64,000 nt of DNA from Bacteroidia bacterium (GTDB lineage: Bacteria > Bacteroidota > Bacteroidia > B-17B0 > Aurantibacillaceae), in NCBI GenBank assembly GCA_018000995.1, contig JAGNIU010000001.1, positions 332,744 through 396,743 on the forward strand, in the 5' to 3' direction. Every line of letters starts with the position of its first letter. Position 1 is the stretch's first letter. The notes under the pieces were generated by a model. The model saw nothing but the letters and a program-made list of their open reading frames with translations. It had not been told where the DNA came from and ran no database searches. The translations under genes and the position numbers were made by a program. Below, piece by piece: positions 1 through 7,752 of the stretch.

Positions 1-1
1 T

Positions 2-724
2 TTTCTTGGTGGTTCTTATTATTTAGGTGATTTAAATCCGGGAAAACACTTTTTTTTAAGTCGGCCCGCCGGCGGACTTTTTTACCGTTTTACACCTAGC
101 TACCGTTATGCTTTTAGAGCGGGCATAAATTTGGGAAATGTTCAGGGTGATGATTCTCAGAGTGAAGATCCGGATCAACGTAAGAGGAATCTTAATTTTA
201 AATCTCGAATGAACGAGTTTCACGTTTTAGCAGAATTTAATTTTTTAGAATACAGAATCAGCAACAACAAACACAAATTTTCGTTTTTTCTATTTGCAGG
301 AATTAATGTTTTTAATTTCAGACCAATGGGAAATTTAGGTGGCGCCCAATGGGAATCGCTGCGTGAATTACGCACTGAAGGACAAACAAAAAAATATCGT
401 TTATACCAAATTGGAATTCCTTTTGGTTGTGGAATAAAATTAAATGTTGCCAAAATGGTTGGTATAGGTTTAGAATGGGGGCCACGAAAAACCTTTACCG
501 ATTATATTGATGATGTAAGTAAAACCTATCCGAATCCCGCAGTAAATCCACCAAACGGTGCATTAGGAATGGCATTTTCAAACCGAACCAGAGATGGTGG
601 CGGTGTTATTAATTCGCAACGCGGAAACCCCCGTACTAAAGATTGGTATGTATTTTTTGGACTAACATTAAATATAAAACTTGCCCTTAGCCCCGAGCCT
701 TGTTATGCAACTGGTTTTGATTAG
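2..724 (+). CDS. DUF6089 family outer-membrane beta-barrel protein, 5' truncated
   Basis: The open frame enters from the left edge; in-frame residues from base 2 read GGSYYLGDLNP and then RPAGGLFYRF, which match the N-terminal part of DUF6089 proteins as I know them, so the TTG at 131 is not the true start. What remains alternates aromatic and charged residues as in an outer-membrane barrel and ends in a strand with KDWYVFFGLTLNIKL. DUF6089 proteins are Bacteroidota-specific, of unknown detailed role, and are commonly found just before uppS and bamA, as here. The signal peptide and first strands lie outside the window. Family assignment is by motif memory and gene order; function beyond outer-membrane location is not claimed. 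Confidence 0.82.
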   Translation, partial: FLGGSYYLGDLNPGKHFFLSRPAGGLFYRFTPSYRYAFRAGINLGNVQGDDSQSEDPDQRKRNLNFKSRMNEFHVLAEFNFLEYRISNNKHKFSFFLFAGINVFNFRPMGNLGGAQWESLRELRTEGQTKKYRLYQIGIPFGCGIKLNVAKMVGIGLEWGPRKTFTDYIDDVSKTYPNPAVNPPNGALGMAFSNRTRDGGGVINSQRGNPRTKDWYVFFGLTLNIKLALSPEPCYATGFD

Positions 725-839
725 GGTGTTGGATAAAACAAAGTTTTAGAATTTCACACCCTTAGTCACAAAATTTATTAAATCCCCGTAAATACTTATA
801 AAAACACGTCTTATAGAGGGGGGTTTAGCCGTTTTTTGC

Positions 840-847
840 TAAATTTG
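840..847 (+). promoter_or_regulatory. Candidate promoter -7 box for uppS-bamA
   Basis: TAAATTTG fits the Bacteroidota sigma-A -7 consensus TAnnTTTG exactly and lies 20 nt before the uppS start, in the only intergenic gap upstream of the uppS-bamA pair. No clear TTG-type -33 element is seen at the usual 19-21 nt spacing, so this is a half-supported call. Confidence 0.5.
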
Positions 848-867
848 CCCGCTTCGTAAAGCTATAA

Positions 868-1608
868 ATGAGCGCCTTAAATAAAGATAAAATACCTCAG
901 CACATTGCCATCATTATGGATGGTAACGGACGTTGGGCAAAGCAACAAGGCGAAGATAGAATTTTCGGTCACCACGAAGGTGTGAACTCAGTTCGTGAAA
1001 TTGTTGAAGCAGCTGCAGAAGTTGGTGTAAAATATTTAACGCTTTATGCATTCAGTACGGAAAACTGGAACCGTCCGAAAGAAGAAGTAGATGCTTTAAT
1101 GGAATTGTTAGTAGCAACCATCAGCATGGAAACACCTCAGCTACACAAAAACGGTGTTAAGTTAGAAGCAATAGGAAATTTAAAAAGTTTGCCAACAAGT
1201 TGTTTTAACGAATTACAGGAATCTATCAATACAACAAAAAACAATAAGGGTTTAACTTTAGTTCTTGCTTTAAGTTATTCTTCCAAATGGGAAATTACAA
1301 GTAGTGTTAAAGAGATTGCAGAACAAGTGGCTGCCGGAAAATTAAAACCAAGTGATATTACAGAAGAAACTATTTCATCTCATCTTTGTACTACAAAATA
1401 TCCTGACCCTGAATTAATGATTCGTACCAGCGGCGAACACCGCATTAGTAATTTCTTATTGTGGCAATTAGCTTACGCTGAATTTTATTTTACAGATAAG
1501 TTGTGGCCCGATTTTAGAAAAGCAGATTTTTTCGAAGCTATAAATTCATACCAATCACGCGAAAGACGCTTTGGAAAAACAAGTGAGCAAATAAGTCAAG
1601 CTAAATGA
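868..1608 (+). CDS. uppS: Isoprenyl transferase (undecaprenyl diphosphate synthase)
   Basis: Makes the C55 polyprenyl diphosphate carrier for peptidoglycan and surface polysaccharide by adding isopentenyl units to farnesyl diphosphate; cytosolic, membrane-associated. The protein has 246 residues, typical for the family. The N-terminal motif AIIMDGNGRWA (about residues 14-24, with the catalytic Asp in MDGN) and the C-terminal RTSGEHRISNFLLWQ segment followed by LWPDF are diagnostic of cis-prenyltransferases; YAFSTENW (about 60-67) is the third signature. The ATG is followed directly by the conserved start region. The gene overlaps bamA by 4 nt (ATGA), implying co-translation. Together with uppP near 12.5 kb the window encodes both synthesis and recycling of the carrier. 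Confidence 0.97.
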   Translation: MSALNKDKIPQHIAIIMDGNGRWAKQQGEDRIFGHHEGVNSVREIVEAAAEVGVKYLTLYAFSTENWNRPKEEVDALMELLVATISMETPQLHKNGVKLEAIGNLKSLPTSCFNELQESINTTKNNKGLTLVLALSYSSKWEITSSVKEIAEQVAAGKLKPSDITEETISSHLCTTKYPDPELMIRTSGEHRISNFLLWQLAYAEFYFTDKLWPDFRKADFFEAINSYQSRERRFGKTSEQISQAK

Positions 1609-4154
1609 AACTAAACTTTACGTACATACTTTTGTTTTGCTTGGTGTTTACATCATCGGTGTTTTCTCAAGGCGACTCCACATCAACTATTGATTACTCT
1701 GCCCCGAAAGAATATATTATTGGCGGTATTGAAGTAAGTGGCGCTAACTTCACTGATAAAAACGTAATCAAATTATTATCGGGATTAGTGGTTGGCGATA
1801 AAATTAAAATTCCCGGCGATAAAACTACGGATGCGATTAAAGCGCTTTGGAAACAAGGCTTATTCGAAAACATAAAAATTTATCAGGATAAAGTAATTGG
1901 CAAAGATGTATTCTTGCGTATCGATATTACAGAGCGCCCTCGTTTATCACGATTTGCATTTAAAGGAAAAGTAAGAAAGAACGAAGCGGATGAAATTCGT
2001 GCTAAGATTCGTTTAGTGCGCGAAAAAGTAGTTACTGATTATGCTTTAGGTTTTGTACAGAATACCGTAAGGGATTATTTTGTGAATAAAGGATATTACA
2101 ACGCAAAAGTTTCTATTACTCAGGAAGCTGATCGCACAACAAAAACACCACACACTATTGTTTACATTAACGTTGCAAGGGGTAAAAAAGTTCGTATTAA
2201 AGCTTTAACCTTTCACGGCAACAACACTATTGCCAGTTGGAAATTACGCCGTAAAATGGAAGACAGTAAACCATTCCGTGCTTACAACCCATTTAATTCA
2301 GGAAAATATTTAGAAGAAAATTTAGATAAAGATTTACCGGCTGTAATTGCAAAATACAACAGTAAAGGTTACCGCGACGCGCGTGTGGTAAGAGACACAG
2401 TTACTTTTGTTAGCCGTAAACGCGTAAAAATTGATGTGTATTTGGAAGAAGGTCACAAATTTTATTTCGGAAAGTTCAAATGGTTCGGAAATACAAAATA
2501 CAGAAGCGGGCAACTCGATACCATTCTAAACATCAAACCGGGCGATGTGTTTGATCAAAGTCACCTCGAACAAAAATTATTTAACAACCCGAATGGTTTT
2601 GATATTTCATCTTTATACATGGATGATGGGTATTTGTTTTTCCAGGTAAATCCTCAGGAAGCGAACATACACAACGACACTATTGATTTTGATATACAGA
2701 TGTATGAAGGTAAGCAAGCCATCATTAATAAAGTTACCGTTAGAGGAAATGATAAAACAAATGACCACGTTATTTACAGAGAAATAAGAACCAGGCCGGG
2801 ACAATTATTCCGCCGATCTGATATTATGCGTACAACTCGTGAGTTAGCAACCCTCGGTTATTTTGATCAGGAAAAATTAGATGTAAAACCAATTCCTAAT
2901 CCTGCTGAAGGAACTGTAGATATTGAGTATATTGTAGAAGAAAAACCAAACGACCAAATTACACTTTCCGGTGGTTGGGGTGGTGGCCGTTTAATTGGAA
3001 CGCTTGGTGTTACGTTTAATAATTTTTCGATGCGTAATTTCTTTAAGAAAGATTCTTGGAGACCATTACCAACGGGCGACGGACAACGTTTTAGTGTACA
3101 AGCACAAACCAACGGATTGTTTTATCAGTCGTATAACATTTCGTTTACCGAACCTTGGTTAGGCGGTAAAAAACCAAACTCATTAACTGTTTCTGCATTC
3201 CACTCATCTTTCTCGAATGGTGAAAAGAGAAAAATCAACTCAAACGGAGTTTCTATCCCTAATCCAAACCGTAGTGTGATGAATATCATTGGCGGATCCG
3301 TTGGATTTGGAAAACGTTTAAAGTGGCCTGATGATTATTTTCAGATGTTTACTAATTTAAGCTACAACTATTACGATTTATATAAGTATCCTTATTTTGT
3401 TTTATCTACAGGCTATGCTAATGATATTAATCTTGGTTTAAACATTTCGCGTAATTCAGTTGATGCGCCTATCTATCCGAAGAATGGATCTAACTTTGTG
3501 TTTCATGGACAATGGACCCCGCCTTATTCAACCTTTAATGGAAAAAATTATGTGGACGCTACTGCGCAACAACGTTATAAATTTATCGAATATCAAAAAT
3601 ATAAATTCACAGCCGAGTGGTTTACACAGCTTACCAATAAACGCGCAGCAGAAGGTAAAGAAGCGCGTAATTTAGTATTACGTACAAAAGTTGGATTTGG
3701 TTTCTTAACGTATTATAATAAAGATGTTGGCGTATCTCCATTCGAGCGTTTTTACTTAGGCGGTAGCGGATTAAGTGGTTATCAAAACTTTGTAGCGCGT
3801 GAAATTATTGGATTAAGAGGTTATACCGATAACTCATTATCATCTGCACAAGGCGATCCTATTGCTTCGCGTTATACTATGGAATTACGTTTCCCTGTTA
3901 CATTAAATCCGCAAGCAACCATATTTGTTTTAGGTTTTGCTGAAGCGGGAAATTCTTGGTCGAACTACAAACAATACAATCCGTTTCAAGTTAAACGTAG
4001 TGCAGGTTTTGGCTTGCGTGTTTTTTTACCAATGTTTGGTTTATTGGGAGTTGATTACGGATGGGGATTTGATAATGTGCCGGGTAATCCGGGAATTGGA
4101 AATGGTAAAGGACAATTTCACTTTACCATTGGCGGACAACTGGGTGAGATGTAA
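1605..4154 (+). CDS. bamA: Outer membrane protein assembly factor BamA
   Basis: Omp85-family insertase that folds beta-barrel proteins into the outer membrane. A signal peptide (residues 1 to about 22, ending SVFSQ) is followed by a series of POTRA domains (roughly 35-430, with repeats such as YIIGGIEVSGANFTDKNVI and INKVTVRGNDKTNDHVI) and a C-terminal 16-strand barrel (about 450-849) with GGSGLSGYQNF and the closing strand FHFTIGGQL. Length of 849 residues is normal for Bacteroidota. The start overlaps the uppS stop, and ompH/skp chaperone genes follow, the standard BamA-Skp arrangement in this phylum. No truncation or frame problem is visible. Confidence 0.97.
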   Translation: MKLNFTYILLFCLVFTSSVFSQGDSTSTIDYSAPKEYIIGGIEVSGANFTDKNVIKLLSGLVVGDKIKIPGDKTTDAIKALWKQGLFENIKIYQDKVIGKDVFLRIDITERPRLSRFAFKGKVRKNEADEIRAKIRLVREKVVTDYALGFVQNTVRDYFVNKGYYNAKVSITQEADRTTKTPHTIVYINVARGKKVRIKALTFHGNNTIASWKLRRKMEDSKPFRAYNPFNSGKYLEENLDKDLPAVIAKYNSKGYRDARVVRDTVTFVSRKRVKIDVYLEEGHKFYFGKFKWFGNTKYRSGQLDTILNIKPGDVFDQSHLEQKLFNNPNGFDISSLYMDDGYLFFQVNPQEANIHNDTIDFDIQMYEGKQAIINKVTVRGNDKTNDHVIYREIRTRPGQLFRRSDIMRTTRELATLGYFDQEKLDVKPIPNPAEGTVDIEYIVEEKPNDQITLSGGWGGGRLIGTLGVTFNNFSMRNFFKKDSWRPLPTGDGQRFSVQAQTNGLFYQSYNISFTEPWLGGKKPNSLTVSAFHSSFSNGEKRKINSNGVSIPNPNRSVMNIIGGSVGFGKRLKWPDDYFQMFTNLSYNYYDLYKYPYFVLSTGYANDINLGLNISRNSVDAPIYPKNGSNFVFHGQWTPPYSTFNGKNYVDATAQQRYKFIEYQKYKFTAEWFTQLTNKRAAEGKEARNLVLRTKVGFGFLTYYNKDVGVSPFERFYLGGSGLSGYQNFVAREIIGLRGYTDNSLSSAQGDPIASRYTMELRFPVTLNPQATIFVLGFAEAGNSWSNYKQYNPFQVKRSAGFGLRVFLPMFGLLGVDYGWGFDNVPGNPGIGNGKGQFHFTIGGQLGEM

Positions 4155-4184
4155 TGCAAAAAATGTTAATTTAGAGATATTACG

Positions 4185-4192
4185 TATCTTGG
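4185..4192 (+). promoter_or_regulatory. Weak candidate -7 box upstream of the ompH cluster
   Basis: TATCTTGG has one mismatch to TAnnTTTG and lies 38 nt before the first ompH start, in the 76-nt gap after bamA. It could give the chaperone genes their own transcript in addition to read-through from bamA. No convincing -33 partner is seen. Confidence 0.3.
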
Positions 4193-4230
4193 CACAACTT
4201 ATGATTGCTTAACTATTAAACACAACAAAG

Positions 4231-4749
4231 ATGAAAAAGATTATTTCTGTTTTAGCGATTGTAGCACTTACCGCATTTTCGGTAAAGGCACAAAAAATCG
4301 GTTATGTGGATACTGATTATATTTTAACCAGTATTCCTGAGTACAAAGCGGCACAGGGGGAGATTGATAAATTATCGGTTGATTGGCAAAAAGAAGTTGA
4401 AGCCAAATATACTGAGATTGATAAATTGTATAAAGCTTACCAAGCTGATGCGATTTTATTAACTGATGACATGAAGAAAAAACGTGAGAACGAAATCATC
4501 AATAAAGAAAAAGAAGTAAAAGAATTACAAAAGCAACGTTTTGGTGTTGACGGCGAATTATTTAAAAAGCGTCAGGAATTAGTAAAACCATTACAAGATA
4601 AAATTTACAACGCGGTAAAAGCTGTTGCTGAACGTAGTGGTTTAGCCATCATCTTAGATAAAGCCGGTCAGGTTTCAATTTTATACGCTAACACAAAATA
4701 CGATAAGAGTGAAGACGTGTTAACGTATATGGGATATAATAAAAAATAA
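4231..4749 (+). CDS. OmpH/Skp family periplasmic chaperone (copy 1)
   Basis: Periplasmic holdase that carries unfolded outer-membrane proteins to BamA. 172 residues: signal peptide 1 to about 20 (ending SVKAQ), a first strand KIGYVDTDYIL, a long charged helical hairpin (about 40-130, rich in Lys/Glu, coiled-coil-like) and a C-terminal strand region ending in DVLTYMGYNKK. This is the canonical Skp fold order. It sits 76 nt after bamA and is the most divergent of three adjacent copies; unlike the next two it has no proline-rich tail. Assignment to the family is secure; division of labour between copies is unknown. Confidence 0.93.
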   Translation: MKKIISVLAIVALTAFSVKAQKIGYVDTDYILTSIPEYKAAQGEIDKLSVDWQKEVEAKYTEIDKLYKAYQADAILLTDDMKKKRENEIINKEKEVKELQKQRFGVDGELFKKRQELVKPLQDKIYNAVKAVAERSGLAIILDKAGQVSILYANTKYDKSEDVLTYMGYNKK

Positions 4750-4768
4750 TACTTCGACAAGCTCAGTA
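4750..4768 (+). repeat. Short REP-like sequence between ompH genes
   Basis: TACTTCGACAAGCTCAGTA starts one base after the ompH stop. Its reverse complement carries CTGAGCTTGT, which differs at one base from CTGAACTTGT in the double hairpin element at 47451-47511. I recall this kind of sequence as a common dispersed repeat in Bacteroidota, but cannot count genome copies from one window. The outer three bases on each side pair (ACT/AGT) but the stem is imperfect. Confidence 0.4.
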
Positions 4769-4798
4769 ACCAAATAAAAATTAACATCAATTAATACT

Positions 4799-5380
4799 AT
4801 GAAAACTACAATTAAAAAGGCAGCCCTGATGATTTTTGCTGTTGGAGCCTTAACAACAGCTAGTGCACAAAAAGTAGCACACATTCATTTAGATTCATTA
4901 TCGAACCTAATGCCTGAGACTAAAGTGGCAAAAGGAGTTGCAGAAGTTTATTTTAATGATTTAAAGAAAACTGTTTCTTCGATGGAAGAAGAGTTTCAGA
5001 AAAAATATAACGACTACCTTCAAAACGAAGCAACCATGAGCGAACTGGTTAAAAAAACTAAGCAGGAGGAATTACAATCATTACAAACCCGCATTCAGGA
5101 TTTTAATCAGCAAGCCCAAATGGATTACCAAAAAAAATCGGCTGAGTTAACTGCTCCTATTATGGAGAAAGCGAAAAAAGCTATTGAAGCTGTTGCAAAA
5201 GAAAACAGTTATAAATATGTGTTAGATACAAGCGCAGGAAATGTATTATACTCTGAGGCCAGTGAAGATATTTTAATGCTTGTAAAAAAGAAATTAGACT
5301 CGATGCCGGCAGCAGTTATTCCGGGAGCTAATCCTGAAAAACCAAAAACAAATCCCGGCCCAACTAAAGGCGGTAAATAA
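4799..5380 (+). CDS. OmpH/Skp family periplasmic chaperone (copy 2)
   Basis: 193 residues with a signal peptide (to about residue 23, TTASAQ), the core KVAHIHLDSL, a central helical arm (SSMEEEFQKKYNDYLQ through QQAQMDYQKKSAEL) and the strand KYVLDTSAGNVLYSE typical of OmpH C termini. A Pro/Gly/Lys tail of about 20 residues (PGANPEKPK onward) ends the protein. It is clearly homologous along its full length to the next gene, sharing ATMSELV and YQKKSAELT blocks, so the two are a tandem duplication. It lies 49 nt after copy 1 and 23 nt before copy 3, so all three are probably co-transcribed. Confidence 0.93.
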   Translation: MKTTIKKAALMIFAVGALTTASAQKVAHIHLDSLSNLMPETKVAKGVAEVYFNDLKKTVSSMEEEFQKKYNDYLQNEATMSELVKKTKQEELQSLQTRIQDFNQQAQMDYQKKSAELTAPIMEKAKKAIEAVAKENSYKYVLDTSAGNVLYSEASEDILMLVKKKLDSMPAAVIPGANPEKPKTNPGPTKGGK

Positions 5381-5403
5381 TTCTCACTACTAAAAAACAA
5401 AAC

Positions 5404-5997
5404 ATGAATAATTCATTAAAGAAAGCCGCGTTAACAGTATTTGCATTAGGAACTTTTGCTTTTTCTAACGCACAAAAAATGGCGCATATCGATTTAGACT
5501 CGTTGGTAAGCATGATGCCTGAAACCAAAACAGCTAAAGAAATTGCACAAGCTTATTGGAAAGATTTAGAGAAAACTGTTATCAGTATGGATAACGAATT
5601 CCAAACTAAATACAACGACTACTTAACTAACCAAGCTACGATGAGTGAATTGGTTCGTAAAACAAAAGAAGAAGAATTACAATCTCTTCAACGTCGTATT
5701 GAAGATTTCAAACAACAAGCTCAGGCTGATTATCAAAAAAAATCGGCTGAGTTAACTGAACCGATTATGGATAAAGCAAAGAAAGGTATTGAAGCTGTAT
5801 CGAAAGAAGGCGGTTATAAATATGTGTTAGACACAAGCACAGGAAATGTATTGTATGCTGATCCTGCTGATGACGTTTTAGCAGCTGTAAAAAAGAAATT
5901 AGACGGAATGCCTTTAGCAACTCTACCAGGCGCAAACCCTGCTGCCGAGAAACCTAAAACGGCACCAAAAACAACACCAAAAGCAGGTGGTAAATAA
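5404..5997 (+). CDS. OmpH/Skp family periplasmic chaperone (copy 3)
   Basis: 197 residues, paralogue of the preceding gene with the same order: signal peptide to about residue 23 (FSNAQ), KMAHIDLDSL, helical arm, KYVLDTSTGNVLYAD, and a longer Lys/Pro/Thr-rich tail (EKPKTAPKTTPKAGGK). The tails of copies 2 and 3 are the most divergent parts. It is the last gene of the uppS-bamA-ompH run and is followed within 20 nt by a strong intrinsic terminator. The role is inferred from family membership: chaperoning outer-membrane proteins to the Bam complex. Confidence 0.93.
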   Translation: MNNSLKKAALTVFALGTFAFSNAQKMAHIDLDSLVSMMPETKTAKEIAQAYWKDLEKTVISMDNEFQTKYNDYLTNQATMSELVRKTKEEELQSLQRRIEDFKQQAQADYQKKSAELTEPIMDKAKKGIEAVSKEGGYKYVLDTSTGNVLYADPADDVLAAVKKKLDGMPLATLPGANPAAEKPKTAPKTTPKAGGK

Positions 5998-6016
5998 CAT
6001 TTTTTAATTCATTAAT

Positions 6017-6046
6017 AAAACCCCCGACTAAATCGGGGGTTTTTTA
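6017..6046 (+). terminator. Rho-independent terminator after the ompH cluster
   Basis: An 11-bp stem AAAACCCCCGA / TCGGGGGTTTT with a 5-nt loop (CTAAA) runs into a T tract. It closes the envelope operon starting at uppS or the ompH subset. Confidence 0.92.
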
Positions 6047-6050
6047 TTTG

Positions 6051-6058
6051 TATCTTTA
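6051..6058 (+). promoter_or_regulatory. Candidate -7 box for the DUF4296 lipoprotein gene
   Basis: TATCTTTA fits TAnnTTTG apart from the last base and lies immediately after the terminator and five bases before the CTG proposed as start of the next gene. If transcription begins about 4-6 nt after the box, the message would be nearly leaderless. Confidence 0.45.
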
Positions 6059-6063
6059 TTCCT

Positions 6064-6408
6064 CTGAAATCATTTCTAAAAATATTCATCTGCACCATGG
6101 CCTTTTCTTCTTGTGGTGGCGAGGACCGCGAAGTGGAAATTCCTGATTACGTTTTGGATAAAGAAAAATTTAGCGAAGTAATTGTTGATTTTACTTTAGC
6201 TGAATCAGCAGCAGGGATAAACATTTTAAGCGTGCCCGGCGCAAAAGGTGATACGGTTTATGCCTTCAACCCTTTAATCGATAATAATGTTAAGCGGGCA
6301 ACATTCGATACAACATTATATTTCTATAGTCATAATCCAAAACTATTTAAAGAAGTTTATGTTTTGGCGCTCGAAAAATTGAGCAAGCTGCAAGCTTCTA
6401 GAAAATAA
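6064..6408 (+). CDS. DUF4296 family lipoprotein, probable CTG start
   Basis: The first ATG in this frame (6097) would give a protein starting MAFSSCGGED with no export signal. Reading upstream in frame gives KSFLKIFICTMAF followed by SSCGG, a lipoprotein signal ending at a lipobox Cys. The only plausible initiator that includes it is CTG at 6064; no ATG, GTG or TTG exists in frame upstream. The mature part contains IPDYVLDKEKFSEVIVDFTLAESAA and NPKLFKEVYVLALEKLSKL, which match DUF4296 as I know it. The function of the family is unknown; a periplasm-facing lipoprotein is inferred. It ends one base before the convergent EnvC-like gene. Confidence 0.72.
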   Translation: MKSFLKIFICTMAFSSCGGEDREVEIPDYVLDKEKFSEVIVDFTLAESAAGINILSVPGAKGDTVYAFNPLIDNNVKRATFDTTLYFYSHNPKLFKEVYVLALEKLSKLQASRK

Positions 6409-7752
6409 TTATTTTCCGCGTTGTAGCCAATCTGAAGGATCCATTGTTTTCTGCCCCTTCCATATTTGAAGATTCAAAGAAGATTTGCCTTCATCTTCAT
6501 TATGTAATACTGTTCCAATACTTTGTTTCAAGCTTACCTTCTCGCCTGTTTTAACTGTTATATCGCTAATGTTAGAGTATACGCTTAAATACTCTCCGTG
6601 ACGTATAATAACCAACTTTCCACCTGTAGGAGAAATGGATATCGCTGTAACTTCTCCTTCAAAAACCGCACGAGCTTGTGAGCCCATTGAAGAACAAATT
6701 TCAATTCCATTATTAAACATCATAAATCCTTTTATAGCAGGATGCTCGTGTTCACCATACGGTTCGCAGATATATCCTTTTGTAACGGGCCAAGGTAATT
6801 TACCACGGTTGTTTGCAAAATCATTACTTAATTCAACAGCCTCTTCGCTTAGCTCAGGAATGTTAACATCCTTTTTTACCTCCTTAACCTCTTTTGTTTT
6901 TGTGGTCTTTGTGGTTTTCTTTTCTGTTGCTTTTTTAGTTGCCGCTATGGCCGCCTCTGCTTTTGCAGCTTCTTCGGCTTTTCGTTTTATTTCATCAGCA
7001 ATTAATTTTTTAATCGCAAGTTGTAGATTCTGAGCATCACGTTTTTTCTTTTCCAGTTCAGATTTTAATTCTTGTTCTTTTTGCTGAAGCTCAGTTAATA
7101 CAACTTCCTGATCCTGCTTTTCTTTATTTAAATAGCCTTTCTCTTCTTCTTCATTACCCAGCAAAAGATTCTTTTCGTGTCGCTTTTCTTTCAGCTCATT
7201 TATTTTTACAATCAACAAGGCCTGTGCATCCATTATTTCTTGCGCTTGTTGTTTTCTGAATTGCGAATACTGCTGAAAATACTTTAATCGCATGTAAGCC
7301 TGGTTAAAATCACCGGAAGCGAAAATAAAAACTAAACGACTATACGAATCGCGGTTGCGCTGTGCAAAATAAATCATGCGGGCATACTCCGCTTTTAACT
7401 TTGTTAAGTTTTCCTTTAGCTTATTGATTTCCTTTTCGTTTTGTTTTATGCCACGATTTAATTGATGAATCTCAGCTACAATTGTGCCAATTAGTTCTTC
7501 GCGAATGCTTATTTTTTTATTGATGGCAACCAGTTGGTTTAAGGATGTTTTTTTACCAACTTTTGTTTCGTTTAATAATGAATTGATTTCATTAATCTCT
7601 TCGCTTAATTTTTTCTTCTTGTTCTCGAGAGTTTGTTTGTTTGGAAGAGGCTTGGTTTGAGAAAAACCATTTGAAAAAATAACTGCACAAAAAACCAATA
7701 CTACCCAAAAAGGTCGTACACTAAGGTTTTTTCTTGACAGATATAGGTTCAT
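6409..7752 (-). CDS. EnvC-like murein hydrolase activator with degenerate M23/LytM domain
   Basis: 447 residues: signal peptide or anchor (about 8-32, FWVVLVFCAVIFSNGFSQ), a long coiled coil (about 38-260, heavy in Lys/Glu/Gln), a Lys/Thr-rich linker (about 268-290) and a C-terminal LytM fold (about 320-445) recognisable from GYICEPYGEHEHPAIKG and the strands GGKLVIIRHGEYLSVYSNI. Active M23 enzymes carry an HxGxD-type zinc ligand pair and a late HxH; here these places read FNNGIEI and LNLQIWK, so the zinc site appears lost. This is the EnvC pattern: a non-catalytic activator of cell-wall amidases. It is the last gene of a four-gene leftward operon and overlaps DUF4292 by 32 nt. Confidence 0.9.
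   Translation of the reverse strand: MNLYLSRKNLSVRPFWVVLVFCAVIFSNGFSQTKPLPNKQTLENKKKKLSEEINEINSLLNETKVGKKTSLNQLVAINKKISIREELIGTIVAEIHQLNRGIKQNEKEINKLKENLTKLKAEYARMIYFAQRNRDSYSRLVFIFASGDFNQAYMRLKYFQQYSQFRKQQAQEIMDAQALLIVKINELKEKRHEKNLLLGNEEEEKGYLNKEKQDQEVVLTELQQKEQELKSELEKKKRDAQNLQLAIKKLIADEIKRKAEEAAKAEAAIAATKKATEKKTTKTTKTKEVKEVKKDVNIPELSEEAVELSNDFANNRGKLPWPVTKGYICEPYGEHEHPAIKGFMMFNNGIEICSSMGSQARAVFEGEVTAISISPTGGKLVIIRHGEYLSVYSNISDITVKTGEKVSLKQSIGTVLHNEDEGKSSLNLQIWKGQKTMDPSDWLQRGK

Noticed and set aside
58..78. GC-rich block near the left edge that looks like an inserted palindrome
   Set aside because: It is in frame and encodes the conserved RPAGG segment of DUF6089, so it is ordinary coding sequence.
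6635..7033. 132-codon open frame on the plus strand opposite the EnvC-like gene
   Set aside because: It is the antisense of the Lys/Ala-rich coiled coil; its composition (Ser/Phe/Val runs) is the complement of that low-complexity region and no start signal is seen.
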